64,000 nt of DNA from Populus alba (GCF_005239225.2 NC_133301.1:9114318-9178317); one strand, 5' to 3'. Positions 46,752 through 60,434 are shown, numbered from the stretch's first letter. The notes: generated by a model from the letters alone, not told the origin. Numbers and translations: made by a program.

Positions 46752-47280
46752 AAGTAAAAGGTTTATTCCTGCTATACCCAAGTTTAGGGAAGCATCTACT
46801 TGATGCCTCACGCCATGCCGCTGGGTGGAACTTAGTTCTGGTTTGATATAATGTACTTTCTATTGATCCAGCCAAATTAAAGAGTGCCCACTGTTCATCT
46901 GATCAATTGTCAGAGAAGCTTAGTTTAGAGAGAGGGAGGGATGGAGAGAGAGAGAGAGAGAGAGCAACTATAATTAAAAGTGTTTACACCAGCATGGGGA
47001 TCTAAGTTTAACTTTCATGCTGCTGTAGTGTTTATAGATATTTTGCATTGTTCATGGGGTTCTCCGAGTGCTGTCTGCCGTTTCTTCAGGTTGTATCATT
47101 TTTTCAGTGTATGGTTTTGTAATCTCTTCCTCATTCCGATGAGCTTTTTGTTGAGTCTGCTGAAGTTTATGAAATGATCATTACAGTACAGTTTGTGTGC
47201 ACATATATTTTTGGAATATTGAGATGGTTTCTCTGCAAGATACCGTTGGGTTTTGGCTTTCGTCCTTGTACCCTATTTTA
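46752..47280 (+). other. 3' UTR side of the AGD14-like gene
   Basis: It follows the TGA at 46749-46751. It includes a (GA)n run (about 46936-46963) and T-rich DNA expected around a polyadenylation region. The exact cleavage site was not determined. Confidence 0.5.
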
Positions 47281-48990
47281 GAGCATGTTTAAGTTCTGAT
47301 TTTGTGTTTTAAAAGTGTGTTTTTAAAGAATTAAAATTTATTTTTTTAATTTATTTTTTTATGTTTTTAAATTGTTTTGATATATTGATATTAAAAATAA
47401 ATTTTAAAAAATAAAAAAATATATATTATATTGAGGATAATTTCGCCGCAAAACTTGCAGAACACTTTTTTGTCACAAGGCCCCAGGTCTAACCTACTAT
47501 TGTCTTCTTGATTTGAAAAACAAGCCGAGAAGCATGCTTTTCAACCAAAAAGTGGAAGCAGAAGTTTAGACGAAAGGATGTAGAAGGAATATTTTATTTT
47601 TTTAAAGTATTAAAATAATATTTTTTATTAAATTGTAAAAATAAACACAGTTGTGTATTAGGTAACACAAGTGATTTTGCATATATTTGACTCGAAAAGC
47701 TATTAAATTTGATTTGTTGTTAAGTGTTTTTTTTTTTTTTTTTATGATTTTGGTATGATTATGTTAAAATTATATATTTTTTTTAAAAAAACATCATCTA
47801 TATTTAATTAAATGCATATTAGAAAAATAAGCTGTGTAAACAAAATACCAAACACAGATAAGTGGTTTCCAGAGTAAGGACAACCTAGTCACGTGTCATG
47901 ATGAGCAAAAAACGTTTTGTTGTAGCTGCTTGCTATCAAAAGCTAGTTTGGCACCAGCTCAACGTTCACTGTAATAGTTCAAAACTTCTATTGATCCTTA
48001 TCCGGCGCCGTCTTTGACCTGGTAGTTCCCTGATTTTGTTCAATGTGTATAGGTTGTTTTTCAAATAAATCCAATATTAATAAAGTAATCAAATTATTAT
48101 TGAGATTCGTGTCTGCACTCCAAAACTTACGTTTTATATGTATCCGGTGCTGATGGAACTTCATGAAATCAATTTCTAGTATTTTCATTTGAAATGATTT
48201 TATAAAGTTTTTGTTAGGTTTAGAATATACAAAGTAATAAAAATATCATTTAGGATTTTTTATGATTTTATTTGATAAATCTAAAATTGTTTAAAAGTTT
48301 GTTATTTAAAAATCTAATTTTTTTTTTTGTTTTGTAAAACTTTTTAAAGGCTGAGTTGTTATAAATAAGAAGTTGTATAATTTTTTACTCTTCAATGATA
48401 ATTCACATAAATTATTAATAAAAAATCTCATAAATTTCTATTTATAAGAGAGTGATTTTTATGTCCAGAGAGTTAGTTCTAATTTTGTGTTTACATAACT
48501 TTTGTGTCTAACAAACAACTTTGAAAAAATAAAAGGCATAACTTACTATTTATAAAAAATCTGAAAAACATTACATATTGGTAAAATATCAATTTGCCAC
48601 CTGAATAATATTTATATATTAATTTAGGATAATTTTAGAAATTAACTCATTAAAATCTTTGCTTAATTTTTCTAGGTCTATAAATATAATCCCTATATTG
48701 GTTATATTTTAGTCTTTAATTTTTAAAATATATTTTAATCAAGTCATATATAATTAAATCATCTCAATTTAATTTTTAACTAATAGTTTTCAATTTAATT
48801 TTTAACTAATAGTTTTTAATGTGTGTGATCCATTAGATTTCTAATATGTTTGCCCAAATATAAATTATAATTTTAATTAAATATAATTAAATAATTTAAT
48901 TTATTATTAATTCAAAAATTAATTAAATTATATTTTAAAAAAACCTTACTCTTCTACTCTTTTTGTCTCATGTTTCCTTAACAAATAAAA

Positions 48991-49030
<40 letters not shown>

Positions 49031-49680
49031 TTTCATCTCTTTTAATATCAAACTTTTTTTTTCTGAATGAAAAAACTAAGTGTCATCATGAAACAAGACT
49101 CATGTACATTTTGATGGTTTGGAATAGAGCCATTAACGTTGATTCAGAGTGACCTTAACATTTTTTTATATATTTCCAAGAGTGGAGTTATGTGTTTTTT
49201 TGGACATATGACATCAAACACATCCTTCATAAGTTACTAGGCTGTTTATATTTTCACTTGTAATTATATTTAAGAATATTTTAAAAGTATGTTTGATTTA
49301 AAAAAATATTAAATTAATATATTTTTAAATAATTTTAATTTATTGATATTAAAAATAAATTTTTTTAAAAAAAAACACATTACATTAGTAATTTTCATGA
49401 TATTAGCAAACAAATACGCTTAATTATTATGACTAGGTGTCCTTTTATACTTGCATAATTCAATTCTTGTGACTAGGTGTCATTTTCAAGATCTATTAAT
49501 ATTTTATTTATTTTAGATCAATTTTACAGTTAAGCGACTTGAGAGTTTCTCTCTAATTCCACTCTCTCTCCACGTCACTTCTTTTGTTTTGGTGCTTGAT
49601 GAGACTCCTAGGTTGTCATGCTCCCCTAAAAATCCATTTTGAACAATATTACAACACCTTTAATTGTACCCTAACTTCTC
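47281..49680. other. AT-rich intergenic with MITE relatives and (AT)n
   Basis: A MITE relative starts at 47281 (TTA then GAGCATGTTTAAGTTCTG) and has the ATTGATATTAAAAATAAA block. Another trace lies at 49265-49400 (GTATGTTTGATTTAAAAAAA ... ATTGATATTAAAAATAAA). An AT microsatellite is at about 48994-49028. The rest is plain AT-rich DNA. No gene. Confidence 0.5.
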
Positions 49681-49759
49681 ACCAGCCACGCGCTCTCATC
49701 TATCTCTACATCATCTGCTCTTCCTCCACGCTTCTCTCAACTACTTTTCTTTAACTACC

Positions 49760-50250
49760 CGACAACACGACCTCACCTCCAAGGACCCCTGCATCTATGT
49801 CTAGTTTTCTTGAACAAACTAGCATCGATCCTCTTTTGGACAGGAGTTTATAAAACTACAACGTCAGTAAACATGTCGGTAGCTGGGATTAAGAACTGGT
49901 TTCGGTCTATTCAAAACTTGCAGAAGAAATCTTCTCTCTCTGGTATTTAGAAATGCCTGGTGCGCTTATTTGTTCTTTGTTTGGAAGGAAAGAGATTCTA
50001 TATGGCATGATTCTAAACAATCTTCTGCACAAACACATTTTACAGGCTATTCTTTCCGTCTTTAAGTTCGGATTACAGAAATATTTTATCTGTCAAGATT
50101 TTGTTAGAAAAGCAGAGTTGTTTGAGATTTGTTATAACTGGGAACAAGCATACCATGCGACTGGACTGTTTCTTCTTTTTCCTTTGATTATACGAGATTC
50201 TGGATTACTTCACGAGCACAAGAAGGAAACTACACTCTTGTTCTTGTAAG
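49760..50250 (+). pseudogene. Possible LINE C-terminal remnant
   Basis: In one plus frame about 49930-50050 reads SLVFRNAWCAYLFFVWKERD and then SIWHDSKQSSAQTHF. This resembles the W...IWxERN region after the reverse transcriptase of plant L1-type elements (zf-RVT neighbourhood). Upstream and downstream the frame is broken, and no poly(A) tail or target duplication was found. The resemblance is short, so chance cannot be ruled out. Confidence 0.35.
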
Positions 50251-50533
50251 ATACGCTCTTCAGTAGCATATTCACAAATCACAAATATCATTTTCCCAAG
50301 AGTTAAACAGAATTATATGAATCTCCCTCTCCCTTTTCTGCAATGTCAGGTTACAACAATAAAAAGAAGAAGAAAAGGAATAAATCAGGTCCGTCAGTAG
50401 ATGTGCTGTGCGTTGCTCTAGCATGGTATCTTGATCAGTATACCACAATGTCTTCTATCTCCAATCGTGATTACCATATGGATAACAGATGAAAGGAGCA
50501 ATTGAAAAATGATTTGGAGAGCCTTGGTGTGTC

Positions 50534-53500
50534 TTAAACAGGTTCTGCTGTTCGTCTGATCTTCAGTAGTATTGGAGCCACCAGCATCCATACTGCAAAA
50601 TGATCTTATATGAGCTATTCTTCTTCATTCCAACATAAATAACGTCTATTTTTTCGTGATCATGATGGCTTGAGATCAGGCAAAGAGTTTGATGGTCTCT
50701 TGGTTTTATAATCCAAGAATACATCTTTTAATGAAGAGCAATGATGCATGGAGAAATATTTTTCTTTTTGTAATTTAAGTACTTACAGTAAACACAAACT
50801 GCGAGCCATTCGTTAATTATTCTCACCCAAGCACTGGTCCAACCCACGTCAATGGTCCACCTGTACAAGATCAAGGTGAGAGACATTAATTTAATCCCGC
50901 CTATGAATTTGCCAATTCTCAATAAACAGGACGAAATGTTTTCGTTCGCCATCAATTTTCCCCAGAGCAATTTATTTTTTTTTTTCCTGATTTTAAAAAG
51001 ACCTCAAAAAAACTAGTGAAATTGTATTCAAGATTGATTGAAATGATCGAAGAAAAATTGAAAATGGGTGCTTATACTAAGTGGTTTCTCCTTGGTTCAG
51101 AGAAAGTTGATGTGAAAATCACCCTGCAGCCACATTAGGATGGATGAGAAGACAAGATGCACAAAAGGCGGATAAGTTTTTGAGATAAGGCAACATACTT
51201 CTGAATGATGTGATGAGTATTCCAGCCAATCAATAGCATCGCAAAATACATTGCTCCTGTGGCAAAAACAAAGTGGAAAAAGCCATAACCATATGGAACG
51301 TCATCCTCATCCTGCGTGTCCCCCTTCCTGAACTGCAGCCGTTGTCAGCCAATAGTTGTGGAACGATGTGGTAATAGAAAATAAAAATTTCATTGGATTT
51401 TGGGACTAACCTGAAAGCATTGAGAATCAATGCCTGTAGAAAATGTGGCTATAACAATAGCAAGCAGTGCAACAATAAAGCTCTGTGGACATACGAGATC
51501 TATTGTCATTAAGATAGAAAAATGCCAAGAAATCCTGACAACAAAAAGCTTTTAAGACTAACAGTACTTTCATGGTTCAAAAATATTAGTTTGCTCAGCT
51601 GTTCAACCGTTCTAATTTTTTTAGGTCAATTTTCCTCCATTTTATAGGCTCATGCAGGAGATAGCATCCCTGGAAAAGGGATTCATTTTCTTAGTTTCTT
51701 TTTTCAAATCAAGAAAGTAAATAGCGTTTCCTTCACCACTCCTTTCCAGCAGAGGGTGACACTATAATTCCCCCTAAGAAAGTGAGAGATCTTCCAAGTC
51801 CACTACCTAAGGCCAATGGTTATCCATGGAAGTCAAATATACTTTTTAGGGGCAATATGAAAGCCCCGTCCCAGTAGCGTTTTCTTTTCTTTTTGGAAAT
51901 ATGATCATAATGGATGCTTTGAATTTCCTTAGGCATATAAAAAGCATATACTATCATTAGCTGAGTCAAAATTGCTAAGTTTAGAACTAATGAAATACTT
52001 TAAGGATCTTGAGATTACTATAATGGTTAGCCAGTCTGTTCTTCTTGAAGCTTCTGCCTTCCTGTTGCAACTCTCTCCTGCTGGTTCACTGCAAACATAA
52101 AATGCAACAAAATCAAATTTAATGAAGAATCTAGTATTAACTAATCTACTGTTTTAACTCGACGATTATAATAAAAGAAAAAAAAAAACAACGAAAGAAA
52201 CAGTTCATTTCAAGCTTCGCTTCAGCAATGGAAAGCATTATGGGAAAAAAAAATTGCTTCTGGTGAAGTTCACGTCAGGTTGTCAAGGCAGGGGTATACA
52301 AGTGTTATTGTTATCTGTCATTCTAATGCTTTTTGGAAGTTACGAACTGCAGGTCATGTAAAGTCAATAATTTACAAAAGCCCTCCGACCTTGATGATCG
52401 CTTTTAATTAGTGACTAGTGCAGGTAGCCATTGTACAACAATGTTGCGTTAAATGATTGAGAATTTAAAAGAACATTTATCTGTAGCATAAATTTACAGA
52501 CAGTAGATGTAAACAAGATAGGGAAGCGTACCTCCTGATGGCACACCAGCAGAGGAATACAACGTAAAGCCCCATGAGCCCTGGAGTCAAAAAGCCAGCA
52601 TTCACCTGTTCCCAGACGAAATTAGTAACTTTATACTGTATGTCAGGGCATCAATCAATTGAAAGCAAGCACAGGTAGGACTTTACTTTGGGATGGAGAG
52701 AAACGCTGGTCATGAGCTGGAGCAGTACCAAAGTCCAGGTGATGAAGAAAATGTTAAGTAAACAAGACGGCTCTGGTGTATACCAAATGTACATTAGAAT
52801 GACCCCAAGTATGCATACTACATATGAAGTAGTTGCAACTAGCATCACATTGATGTGGCTGCAGTTCGAATCACATAAAATTAGAGCTGATACAGGTGAA
52901 ATAACTATCAAGTAGTAGGTAACTCGCATTTCTTGATAAATTACTGATAAGAAAAACTCAATTGTCAAATTCATAGGATAATTTGCCAGGAATTGTCTGG
53001 CATCAACTTGCCTAACTAAATCTATTCAGGACATATACTGGATTCAAGCTGACCAGATCAACAAGCATCACCAAGAAGGTTGTAGAGATGAAGATGTGAT
53101 AAATAAATCCTTCTAAAGTCCATACTAATCAATAGCCTATGGAATACATAGATACTTTTGTGATGAACTTGGTTTGGACATACAAGGATTAAGGTCTGAT
53201 TCTGTTGGGCAGTGAAGTTGGTTTGGGTATTCTTAGGAATAAGTTGCAATTCTGTACAGATTTTACTGTCTTAGAAGCATAAGCACTAAAAATTGGTCAA
53301 TTTAAAATTTTCTAGTATTCTTTGGTGGAATTATTATAATTCTATTTTTGAATTATGAACTCCGCAACCTTTCTAAAGGCCAGAAAGAATACACTTGGTT
53401 TTTTCATCAGTTTCCTTGCTGACAGGGTCAATGGCTTTGACCGCCTAAATGCTCAGACCATGAAAGCAAATTCACCTACCTTAAGCATCCGTAGATCTTT

Positions 53501-54913
53501 GCTGAGAATTTTCAAAATGCTTTTATGAATCGGATATTGTCTCTATTTTATTTCATTTCAATTTTTTAATTGATTGGCAGTATCTAATCTATGGCTGGAA
53601 GACACGAGACAAAAGGGTGCATGCGATGATGTTCACAGGCTATTTGCAAACTTAATATGTTTTGTGCAACATGCAATGATCATCAACAAAATGTTCCAAT
53701 TAGGAAAAGCACAGAAAGAGTTTAAATTGGCATTAGCTTTACAGAAGTCTTACCATCTTGCTGCATTCTTTTCAGATTGACAACAATCATTCAGCCATCG
53801 AATAAAACTGATTACACTTATTAGCTGAATTAGGAGAAAGACCCTGAAACGATAAAGTGAAAAGTAAACCAAAATCTTAGAGAGATTTCTGCAGCCAAAA
53901 CACAGAGGAACCATCTACAGCTTCCTGAAAAACTGACAGTAATATGATAGAGAACAGGAAAGAGAATTACCCAGCACCAAAATGTGCAATCTCTCCTGCG
54001 AAATTAAGAGAGGAAGGAAGAAAATCACATCAACGTACGATTATATATATTATCAAAACATTGAAATACTGGATTAGAATGGATAAAGGGAAACGAGAGA
54101 TGCAATTTGGCTTTATATATAATGCGGAATGGCACAAACCATAAATTTGGAAAAAGGCAGAGGGCACCAAAAACGTGATAATTGTCAAGGAAATCCACAA
54201 GGCAATCTTAGCGGTCCACCATCCAGAATGCCATGCATCTCTGCGGCCATGCAACTTTGAGGTACCAACAGTAGAAAGAAACATTATTATGTAAAATATC
54301 TGCAATATGATTAAGGTATAGCTTTGAAAATTAATTTTAGTTCCAAGATTCCTCTATTTCACGGAAGGAATCCCTTAAATTGGCTTGTGATAAAAGTACG
54401 AAAGCACCATAAAGCTCCTCTGTATGATTGTTCTGGTGTTAGAGAAAGCAACTATAGAAGACAGTTTGAATCAATGTTACAATTGAAGGATACAAAGCAT
54501 CCCAAGCTCACACGCAGAACTCCTTCAGCACCCGAACAGTCAGATTTTCCCGCACAAACTTTCAGTTCTGCAGCCACAGTTTAACACCAGAGAGATCAAG
54601 CGACCAAAAGAAAATATTCGGAGGTAGGTGTTTTAACTCTGCCAATCCTTGGGAAAAATTAACTTAAGCATACAGCTAACAAATGAGCAGCTGAATAACA
54701 AAAACAATGCGCAATCTTACTTTCCAGTGTCACTGAGGCACCACGGCCATAGTCCCTTGCAGCCCAAGCTAGCAGATTGGAAAACAGAAAGATCAAGCCA
54801 TAAACATATCTGGCCATCCAGGGATTGGAACCATTCCGGAATTGGCCAAAGCATGATGGATCTTTGAGTGCCACGGCAAGCCTCTCATTTGCGATGCCTG
54901 CACCACTTTCCAT
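50534..54913 (-). CDS. SERINC/TMS family multi-pass membrane protein
   Basis: Twelve exons on minus join in phase to 398 residues: 54913-54721, 54567-54494, 54299-54140, 53995-53971, 53843-53754, 52858-52687, 52605-52532, 52088-52019, 51482-51411, 51332-51199, 50860-50787 and 50592-50534 (TAA). All introns are GT-AG; exon 4 is only 25 bp. About ten hydrophobic spans are visible, for example near residues 36-52, 120-142, 151-167, 184-207, 212-233, 243-260, 282-304, 325-349 and 365-388. Family marks include RRDAWHSGWW, WYTPEPSCLLNIFFITWTLV, SVSLHPK, PYGYGFFHFVFATGAMY and WTIDVGWTSAWVRIINEWLA. SERINC proteins sit in the endomembrane system and plasma membrane and have been linked to serine incorporation into lipids and to lipid scrambling. 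The plant role is not settled. Length is near that of Arabidopsis members (about 410). Confidence 0.93.
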
Positions 54914-56660
54914 TTCACTTTCAAACTAGCACTACTCTTCATCACATATAGCATCAACGTACCATAGTACCTCACTGGATTTCAATGCATTCGTCGTTTT
55001 GCAATGCAATCAGGTGCTCAAATATACTGCCATTGAAGGTGGAATCAGTGCGCACAATTACAATGCAGTGCAAAATAGAGACTCGGTGATAACAGAAAGA
55101 GCCAAGTTGAAACCTTGTTGTCTTGCTGGGTTCTCTCTAACAAAAAGCCTAGATCTGTGGTGCAATTCCTTTCTGAAGCCACCAGTGACTCGAAAGTCAA
55201 TTAGTGCTGCGCAGGCAACCTTCTATGACCAGTTCCTGCAAAATCAGTCTAAATCACATGGAGAGCCTATGAATACAGCCAGCACTATTGATTAAAAAGG
55301 AGACTTCTTGATAATAGTCAAAAAGAGGATTCTTACAAAAATCCCAAAAAACAGACAATTTGTTTTCTTTTCCTTTCTTGGGTCTTTCAACAGCTGAAAT
55401 ATGAACTACACTCTACACACGATTAAGACGAAATTCAAAACTCAAAAAAGTCCCCTCACTGTGGACCTTGTCTCGATTGAGTTCCCAGAGAAAATTAAAA
55501 TCCATGAATTGAGTTTTTCCCTAAATCCATGAACGGAGATGGATGCACTGATTGATATTATAAAGAAAACAGGGACACGGCCATATTCCGTAAACGCTTT
55601 TACAGTGACATGATCGATAGCGAATGTTCACTTCTCCTAAATCCAAAGCTATTTGTATGATTGAATTGACATCACAACACACCACATGCTTTTTTTCTTT
55701 CTCGACAGTGAAAAAAAAGGAATCCAATTTCAATTTGTGCTAAATACTTGGGAGACGTGCGAGCATTGATGAGTAAAGGAATCTTTCCTTCACCTCCAAG
55801 TCTACAAGTCTTACTGCATAATACGAACACTTTTGTACCCCTCCGTGCCAAAAACTCACGCAAGTCCCAAACAAGCGGCGGGGGTAATCTTGGTAATTGC
55901 ACTCGTCACTCGTCACTTTCTTTTCTTTTTTCTGTAGTGAGCAGAGATAGAAAGAATAACTCTGTGCTGATGCCTCTAGACCAGAGTCCATATACGCAAA
56001 GGTGATTCTCCACTAATTTCTATTTATTAACAGAAAAAACAAAAAAAATAAAAATGACTTCACCCCTTCTGTTTGCTTCCCGAGAAAGTGGAGGAAAGTT
56101 CAAGGAAATGAGTCAAGGAAATGAAACGAAAGTTTTCCTTTCTCGTCAAATTATTTAATTCTATTTTCCCAAATTGCAAATCAACACAAAAACTGCACAA
56201 TCACCAAGAATATCATCTTTTACTTTCATCAGTACGTAAACAAGGCTCCCCTCCAATCTACATGCATTATTAGTTTTACAGCTTCAATCTTTAGAAAAAC
56301 TCAAAAACAACAAAAAGAAAACAAGATCTTGATATATATTCTCAGTATAAAGAAGAAACATTGAATGTTGTACCAGTAGTTGCGAGAGATCTAGCCGGAG
56401 GAGCAATTGATGTTTGTTGAAACAAGTTATGATCTCTCTTGGACACTGCACAGCATAGAGTTTCTGGTTTGTTTCCTTTTTTCTGCTTTTGTGCTACAAT
56501 TCTTGTCTGTTATAAGCAGGTTTTTTTTTAAGAGTGAAAGAAAGAAAGAGAGCGGATTGCAGTTTGCTTTTTCTGAGCCTTTTCTTTGCTTTCTTCCTTT
56601 TTCCCTCCGTAAGCTTCACTCATCGTATCCTACAAGAATAAGCAAACGATTATAACCGAT
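54914..56660 (-). promoter_or_regulatory. Probable 5' UTR exon and intron of the SERINC gene
   Basis: Before the ATG on minus, a GTGCTAG acceptor lies about 15 bases upstream (near 54929). A purine-rich leader (GAAAAAGGAAGAAAGCAAAG, about 56600) and the donor CTACTG|GTACAAC (near 56373) suggest a first non-coding exon around 56374-56640. The leader intron would be about 1.4 kb. Open frames in between (55521-56005) have no recognisable product. Confidence 0.4.
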
Positions 56661-56910
56661 AAATTAAAGTTCAAGAAAGTAGATTATAATCTTATCTCTC
56701 TTTTCTTTTGTTTTTTTTTAGTGAAATCGTTTCATTTAGTTTCTTAAAGAAAGTTTTTATTTTCTTAAATAAAATATTTAATTTAAATTATATCTTTATA
56801 TTTTTAGTTAAAATAAAATCATAATATATTATTAATAAATAATTAAATGATTTTATTCGCATCATACCACACTTCACATTACATCATATACAATATCCTA
56901 TTTATATTTA

Positions 56911-57113
56911 AAAGGGTGGTTATTTTTTAAAATATTTTTTATCTAAAAATATTTAAAATATTTTTTATATATTTTTAAAATCAACACATCAAAATTATTT
57001 ATAATTATTAAAATATATATTAATTTAAAATAAAAAATTTAATTTAATTTAATTTTTTTAAAAATTATTTTTGTAACGTAAAAATTAATAGAAACATTTC
57101 AGCCAAACATATT
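56911..57113. mobile_element. AT-rich MITE relative with TTA on both sides
   Basis: The left end AAAGGGTGGTTATTTTTT follows TTA (56908-56910). The right end, reverse-complemented AATATGTTTGGCTGAAATG, is followed by TTA (57114-57116). The interior has TTTAAAATCAACACATCAAA, the shared MITE block. Confidence 0.55.
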
Positions 57114-57559
57114 TTAAGTATATTTTCATAGTTTTGGTAATTAATTAGTTGTAATTATCCAAAGCAAATCACTAAAATTGTTTTAAAAAAAAACAAAAAC
57201 ATTCTTGGGAAAGTATGTACGTATCTCCTTAATCACGTTCCTCTGGCTCTATACTTTTATTGTTTGTTTGTATTAATCATAATTACTGCTATTATTACCA
57301 TGTAGGCAAATTAGTTATCTCACATAAGAAATTAGTTTTTGTTGCTTAGAACTCAAGCTAATATTTAAGTTACTTGATGCTTGAACTTTAAGTTACAGAT
57401 TTTACTTAGATTTGTGTTCCGCCGTTCACCGTTTTCTGACCAATTTTTTTTTTTTTTTTTATCCAATCTTGATATGACCATGTATCAAAATAAATTAAAT
57501 AAAATTATAAAATTTAATTATTAAACAATTTAATATTGAAAAACAAAAATAAAAAAAAT

Positions 57560-59340
57560 TAATTTAAAAAAAAATGGAAAAAATAAGAGTCAACTCAGAT
57601 TACCTAAAACCTTGTGATCATGGACATATGATGAAGATAACTTGATAAAAAAAAATATATAAAGATCAATTTTCAATAAATTAAACATTGAAAAATAATA
57701 TTGAAATAAATCAATTTAAAAAAAAAACACAAAAAAAAATAAAATCAATTCGTGTTAAGCTTTAAAACAGATGACCTTGGTCATGAACCCGAGAATAATC
57801 CCATAAAAAAAAAAGCCATAAAAAAACACTCTAAAAAAAGGTTAAATAAAAACATAGCTTGGAAAAAGAAAAAAAAAAAGTGAACCATGAAAAACCTCTT
57901 AAAACTGGTCTAACTTCTAAAATTCATAGCTGGTAAAATCTTGGACATGAGTTGAATCAAGAAACTTAATTCACAACCAATTTATTTTTAAAAGATGAAA
58001 ACTTTGAAAAAATATCAATTATAAAAAAAACTTGCAAAAAAAAAAAAAACAAATTGTAATAAAAAGAATGTGGATAAAATTTGATAGAAAAAAAATCATC
58101 GAGTGGATGAAATAGTTAAAAAAATATTAAAAATGATCCCTAAACAAAAACAATAGCAATAAAATGAATATGAATAAAATTTTAAAGACTAAAAAAATAG
58201 AACAGGTGAAATTAAAAAAACGCTTGTAATTTCATAACACAAGCATGTTTTAATTGTTTTAAAAAAAATATATCACTCAGCATAAACCCAACTAAGAAAA
58301 AAAAGCTAACATATGGACAAACCTAAAATACAATATGGGAACCCAAAATAAATAAACAATTAAAAAAATCATGAAGAAAACAGATAATGAAAGAAACAAA
58401 GTCTTATCACTAATGATAAAATTAAAAAAACCACCAGCTTAAAAAAAAGGAAAAAAACCAAGAAAATTGGATGAACCTTTAAACCTGAGCAAAGATCTCA
58501 AACTTGCAACTCATTAAATCCTAGACCTAGACTAAATCAAGAAGCTCAATTACTAAAAAAAAAAAATATTGATTAGTCAAAGTAAATCAAACAAAGAATA
58601 ATAATAATAAAAAAAGACTAAAGAAAACCCGAGATATTTTTAAAATAAGTGGAAAATCCTAGAGAAGACAAATAAATAAAAATAATTTAAAACAAAAATC
58701 TCAAATAAAACAATTAGCAATTAAAAAAATGAAAATAAAATTTGAAAGACAAAAAAATAAATAAAGGGGGGATTAAATAGAAAAATAATTATAATATTAT
58801 AAATGGTTTTGGAAAACCATTTCAAATATTAAAGAATAGAATAAAAAAAACAATTAAATAATTGGCGAAAAAACCCTAAAAAAAAAATGATAAAAAGAGA
58901 CTTGAGATAACTGGGTCATTTTCAAAACCAACAAAAAATTTCATAGAAAGCAAGCTAAAAAAAAAAATGAAACCCATTCTACAAAAGAAATAAATATTGA
59001 ATGATGAGACATAAAAACAATTTAGCTTATACAAAGGAAAATAAATAAAAAAATCAAGCAAACCCGAGTAAATATCTTAAACTTTGTCATATCTTAAAAA
59101 CTCATAACCTGTAAAACTCTGGATCTAGGTTCAATCAAGAAAGTTTAATATAAATCAATTTAAAATTATCAATTTTAAAAACTTGGCAATCAAAAAAAAT
59201 AAGGATTAAATTTGATAGAAAAAAAAAATCAAAGGGGAGTGAAATTGTAAAAAAAATCAATTTAAAAAATAATTTCAAACAAAAAAATAATAAAAAAAAA
59301 TAAGAACTAAATTTTAAAAAAAAATCATTGATTTGAAATT
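57560..59340 (+). repeat. Long degenerate repeat array, ~0.58-kb spacing
   Basis: Recurring passages start near 57886, 58468 and 59055: 'aacct.ttaaac...', a 'taacttctaaaattcat'-like text, then GAATCAAGAAACTTAATT / AATCAAGAAGCTCAATT / AATCAAGAAAGTTTAAT. The spacing is about 582 and 587 bp. The block GGTCATGAACCCGAGAATAA (57780) links it to the copies at 3.2 and 15-17 kb. It is A-rich and non-coding. The minus frame 58876-59061 is phenylalanine-rich low complexity. Confidence 0.55.
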
Positions 59341-59403
59341 TTTAATGCGGTGATGCAAAAATCTAGGTGAGTCAAAAGAGAAGAAGATGGGAATAAAGAA
59401 ATT

Positions 59404-59514
59404 GCTACCGGTACCAGACCATTAAGAATCTTGAAATACGAATCACCTCATCGTGTATTGTTACCGGTACAAGACCATTAAGAATCTTGAAATGCGAATC
59501 ACCTCATAGTGTAG
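59404..59514 (+). repeat. Tandem duplication, 2 x 56 bp
   Basis: TACCGGTAC...AGACCATTAAGAATC begins at 59406 and again at 59462. Both copies end in CGAATCACCTCAT.GTGTA. The copies differ at only a few bases. Confidence 0.92.
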
Positions 59515-60239
59515 GGGGCGTCATGATTATTCCAACAAAGATGATGTAGGTGATGTTTGATGACCGGATAGCCTTTAATGCGTCATCCACTTATTAAAAT
59601 ATGAAAAATTAATAAAAAAAATATTTTAACATTTATTAAAACACATCAATACCCTCCATTGACATGATATTGGAATTTTTTTTTAAAAATAAACTATGAT
59701 AAAAAGATGAAAAAACCTAAAATGATATACAGATATTTTGGAGAGATGGAAAGGGGAGGCAGAGAGGTTTTGAGGAGACACAAAGGAGATTTATTAAAAG
59801 ATTCACGCGCCTCTGATGCGGAGTTTCTGAGTGGAAGTTGTGAAAGTTGGGGGCAAGATTTGGAAAAATCACGTGGCTCTTACACTATATTAAAAAAATA
59901 AATATAAAAATTAAAATGACACAATTTATATTACCCATCTTAAATGAGGTCTAGGTCAGTCAAGCACAATTTATATATCCAAATAAAGAAACAGAATCAC
60001 AATCTCACAGATTGAGTCTCAAGTCAATCCTATATTTATTTGTCAATATTCATTCTTAAATGCATAAAATTGTGAGAGATATTGTACTAGTTTTTTTTCT
60101 TTTTCCATTTCAACCCAAAAACATCCAATAAAACCTTTTGTGTAGGTATTTTTCATGTATTTTATGCAGTGATGTGTGTCTATATATATATATATAGAGA
60201 GAGAGAGGGACAATAATAATAGCAATAGTAATTAAATAA
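59515..60239. other. Intergenic, nothing identified
   Basis: A GC-richer patch at 59707-59880 holds an open frame (MKKPKMIYRYFGEMERGGRE...) that I cannot match. An AT run lies at 60181-60196, followed by GAGAGAGAG. No convincing gene. Confidence 0.35.
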
Positions 60240-60431
60240 GATATCGTTTGGAGATGCAGTATAACTACAAATTGTGTTTCTAAAAAAATTATTTTTTGTT
60301 AAAAATTAAATTTTTTTTGTGTTTCGAATTGTTTTAATGTGTTTATTTTAAAAATAAAAAATATTATTTTAATATATTTTAACATAAAAAATATTTTAAA
60401 AAATAACTATAATTAATTTTCAAACATGTTT
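60240..60431. mobile_element. AT-rich MITE relative, TAA duplicated
   Basis: A 192-bp element. It starts GATATCGTTTGGAGATGCAG after TAA (60237-60239) and ends CAAACATGTTT before TAA (60432-60434). The 3-bp TAA duplication fits PIF/Harbinger-type insertion. Confidence 0.6.
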
Positions 60432-60434
60432 TAA

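Noticed and set aside
46516..46875. 119-codon minus frame over the last AGD14-like exon
   Set aside because: Antisense to the terminal exon and 3' UTR; no similarity seen.
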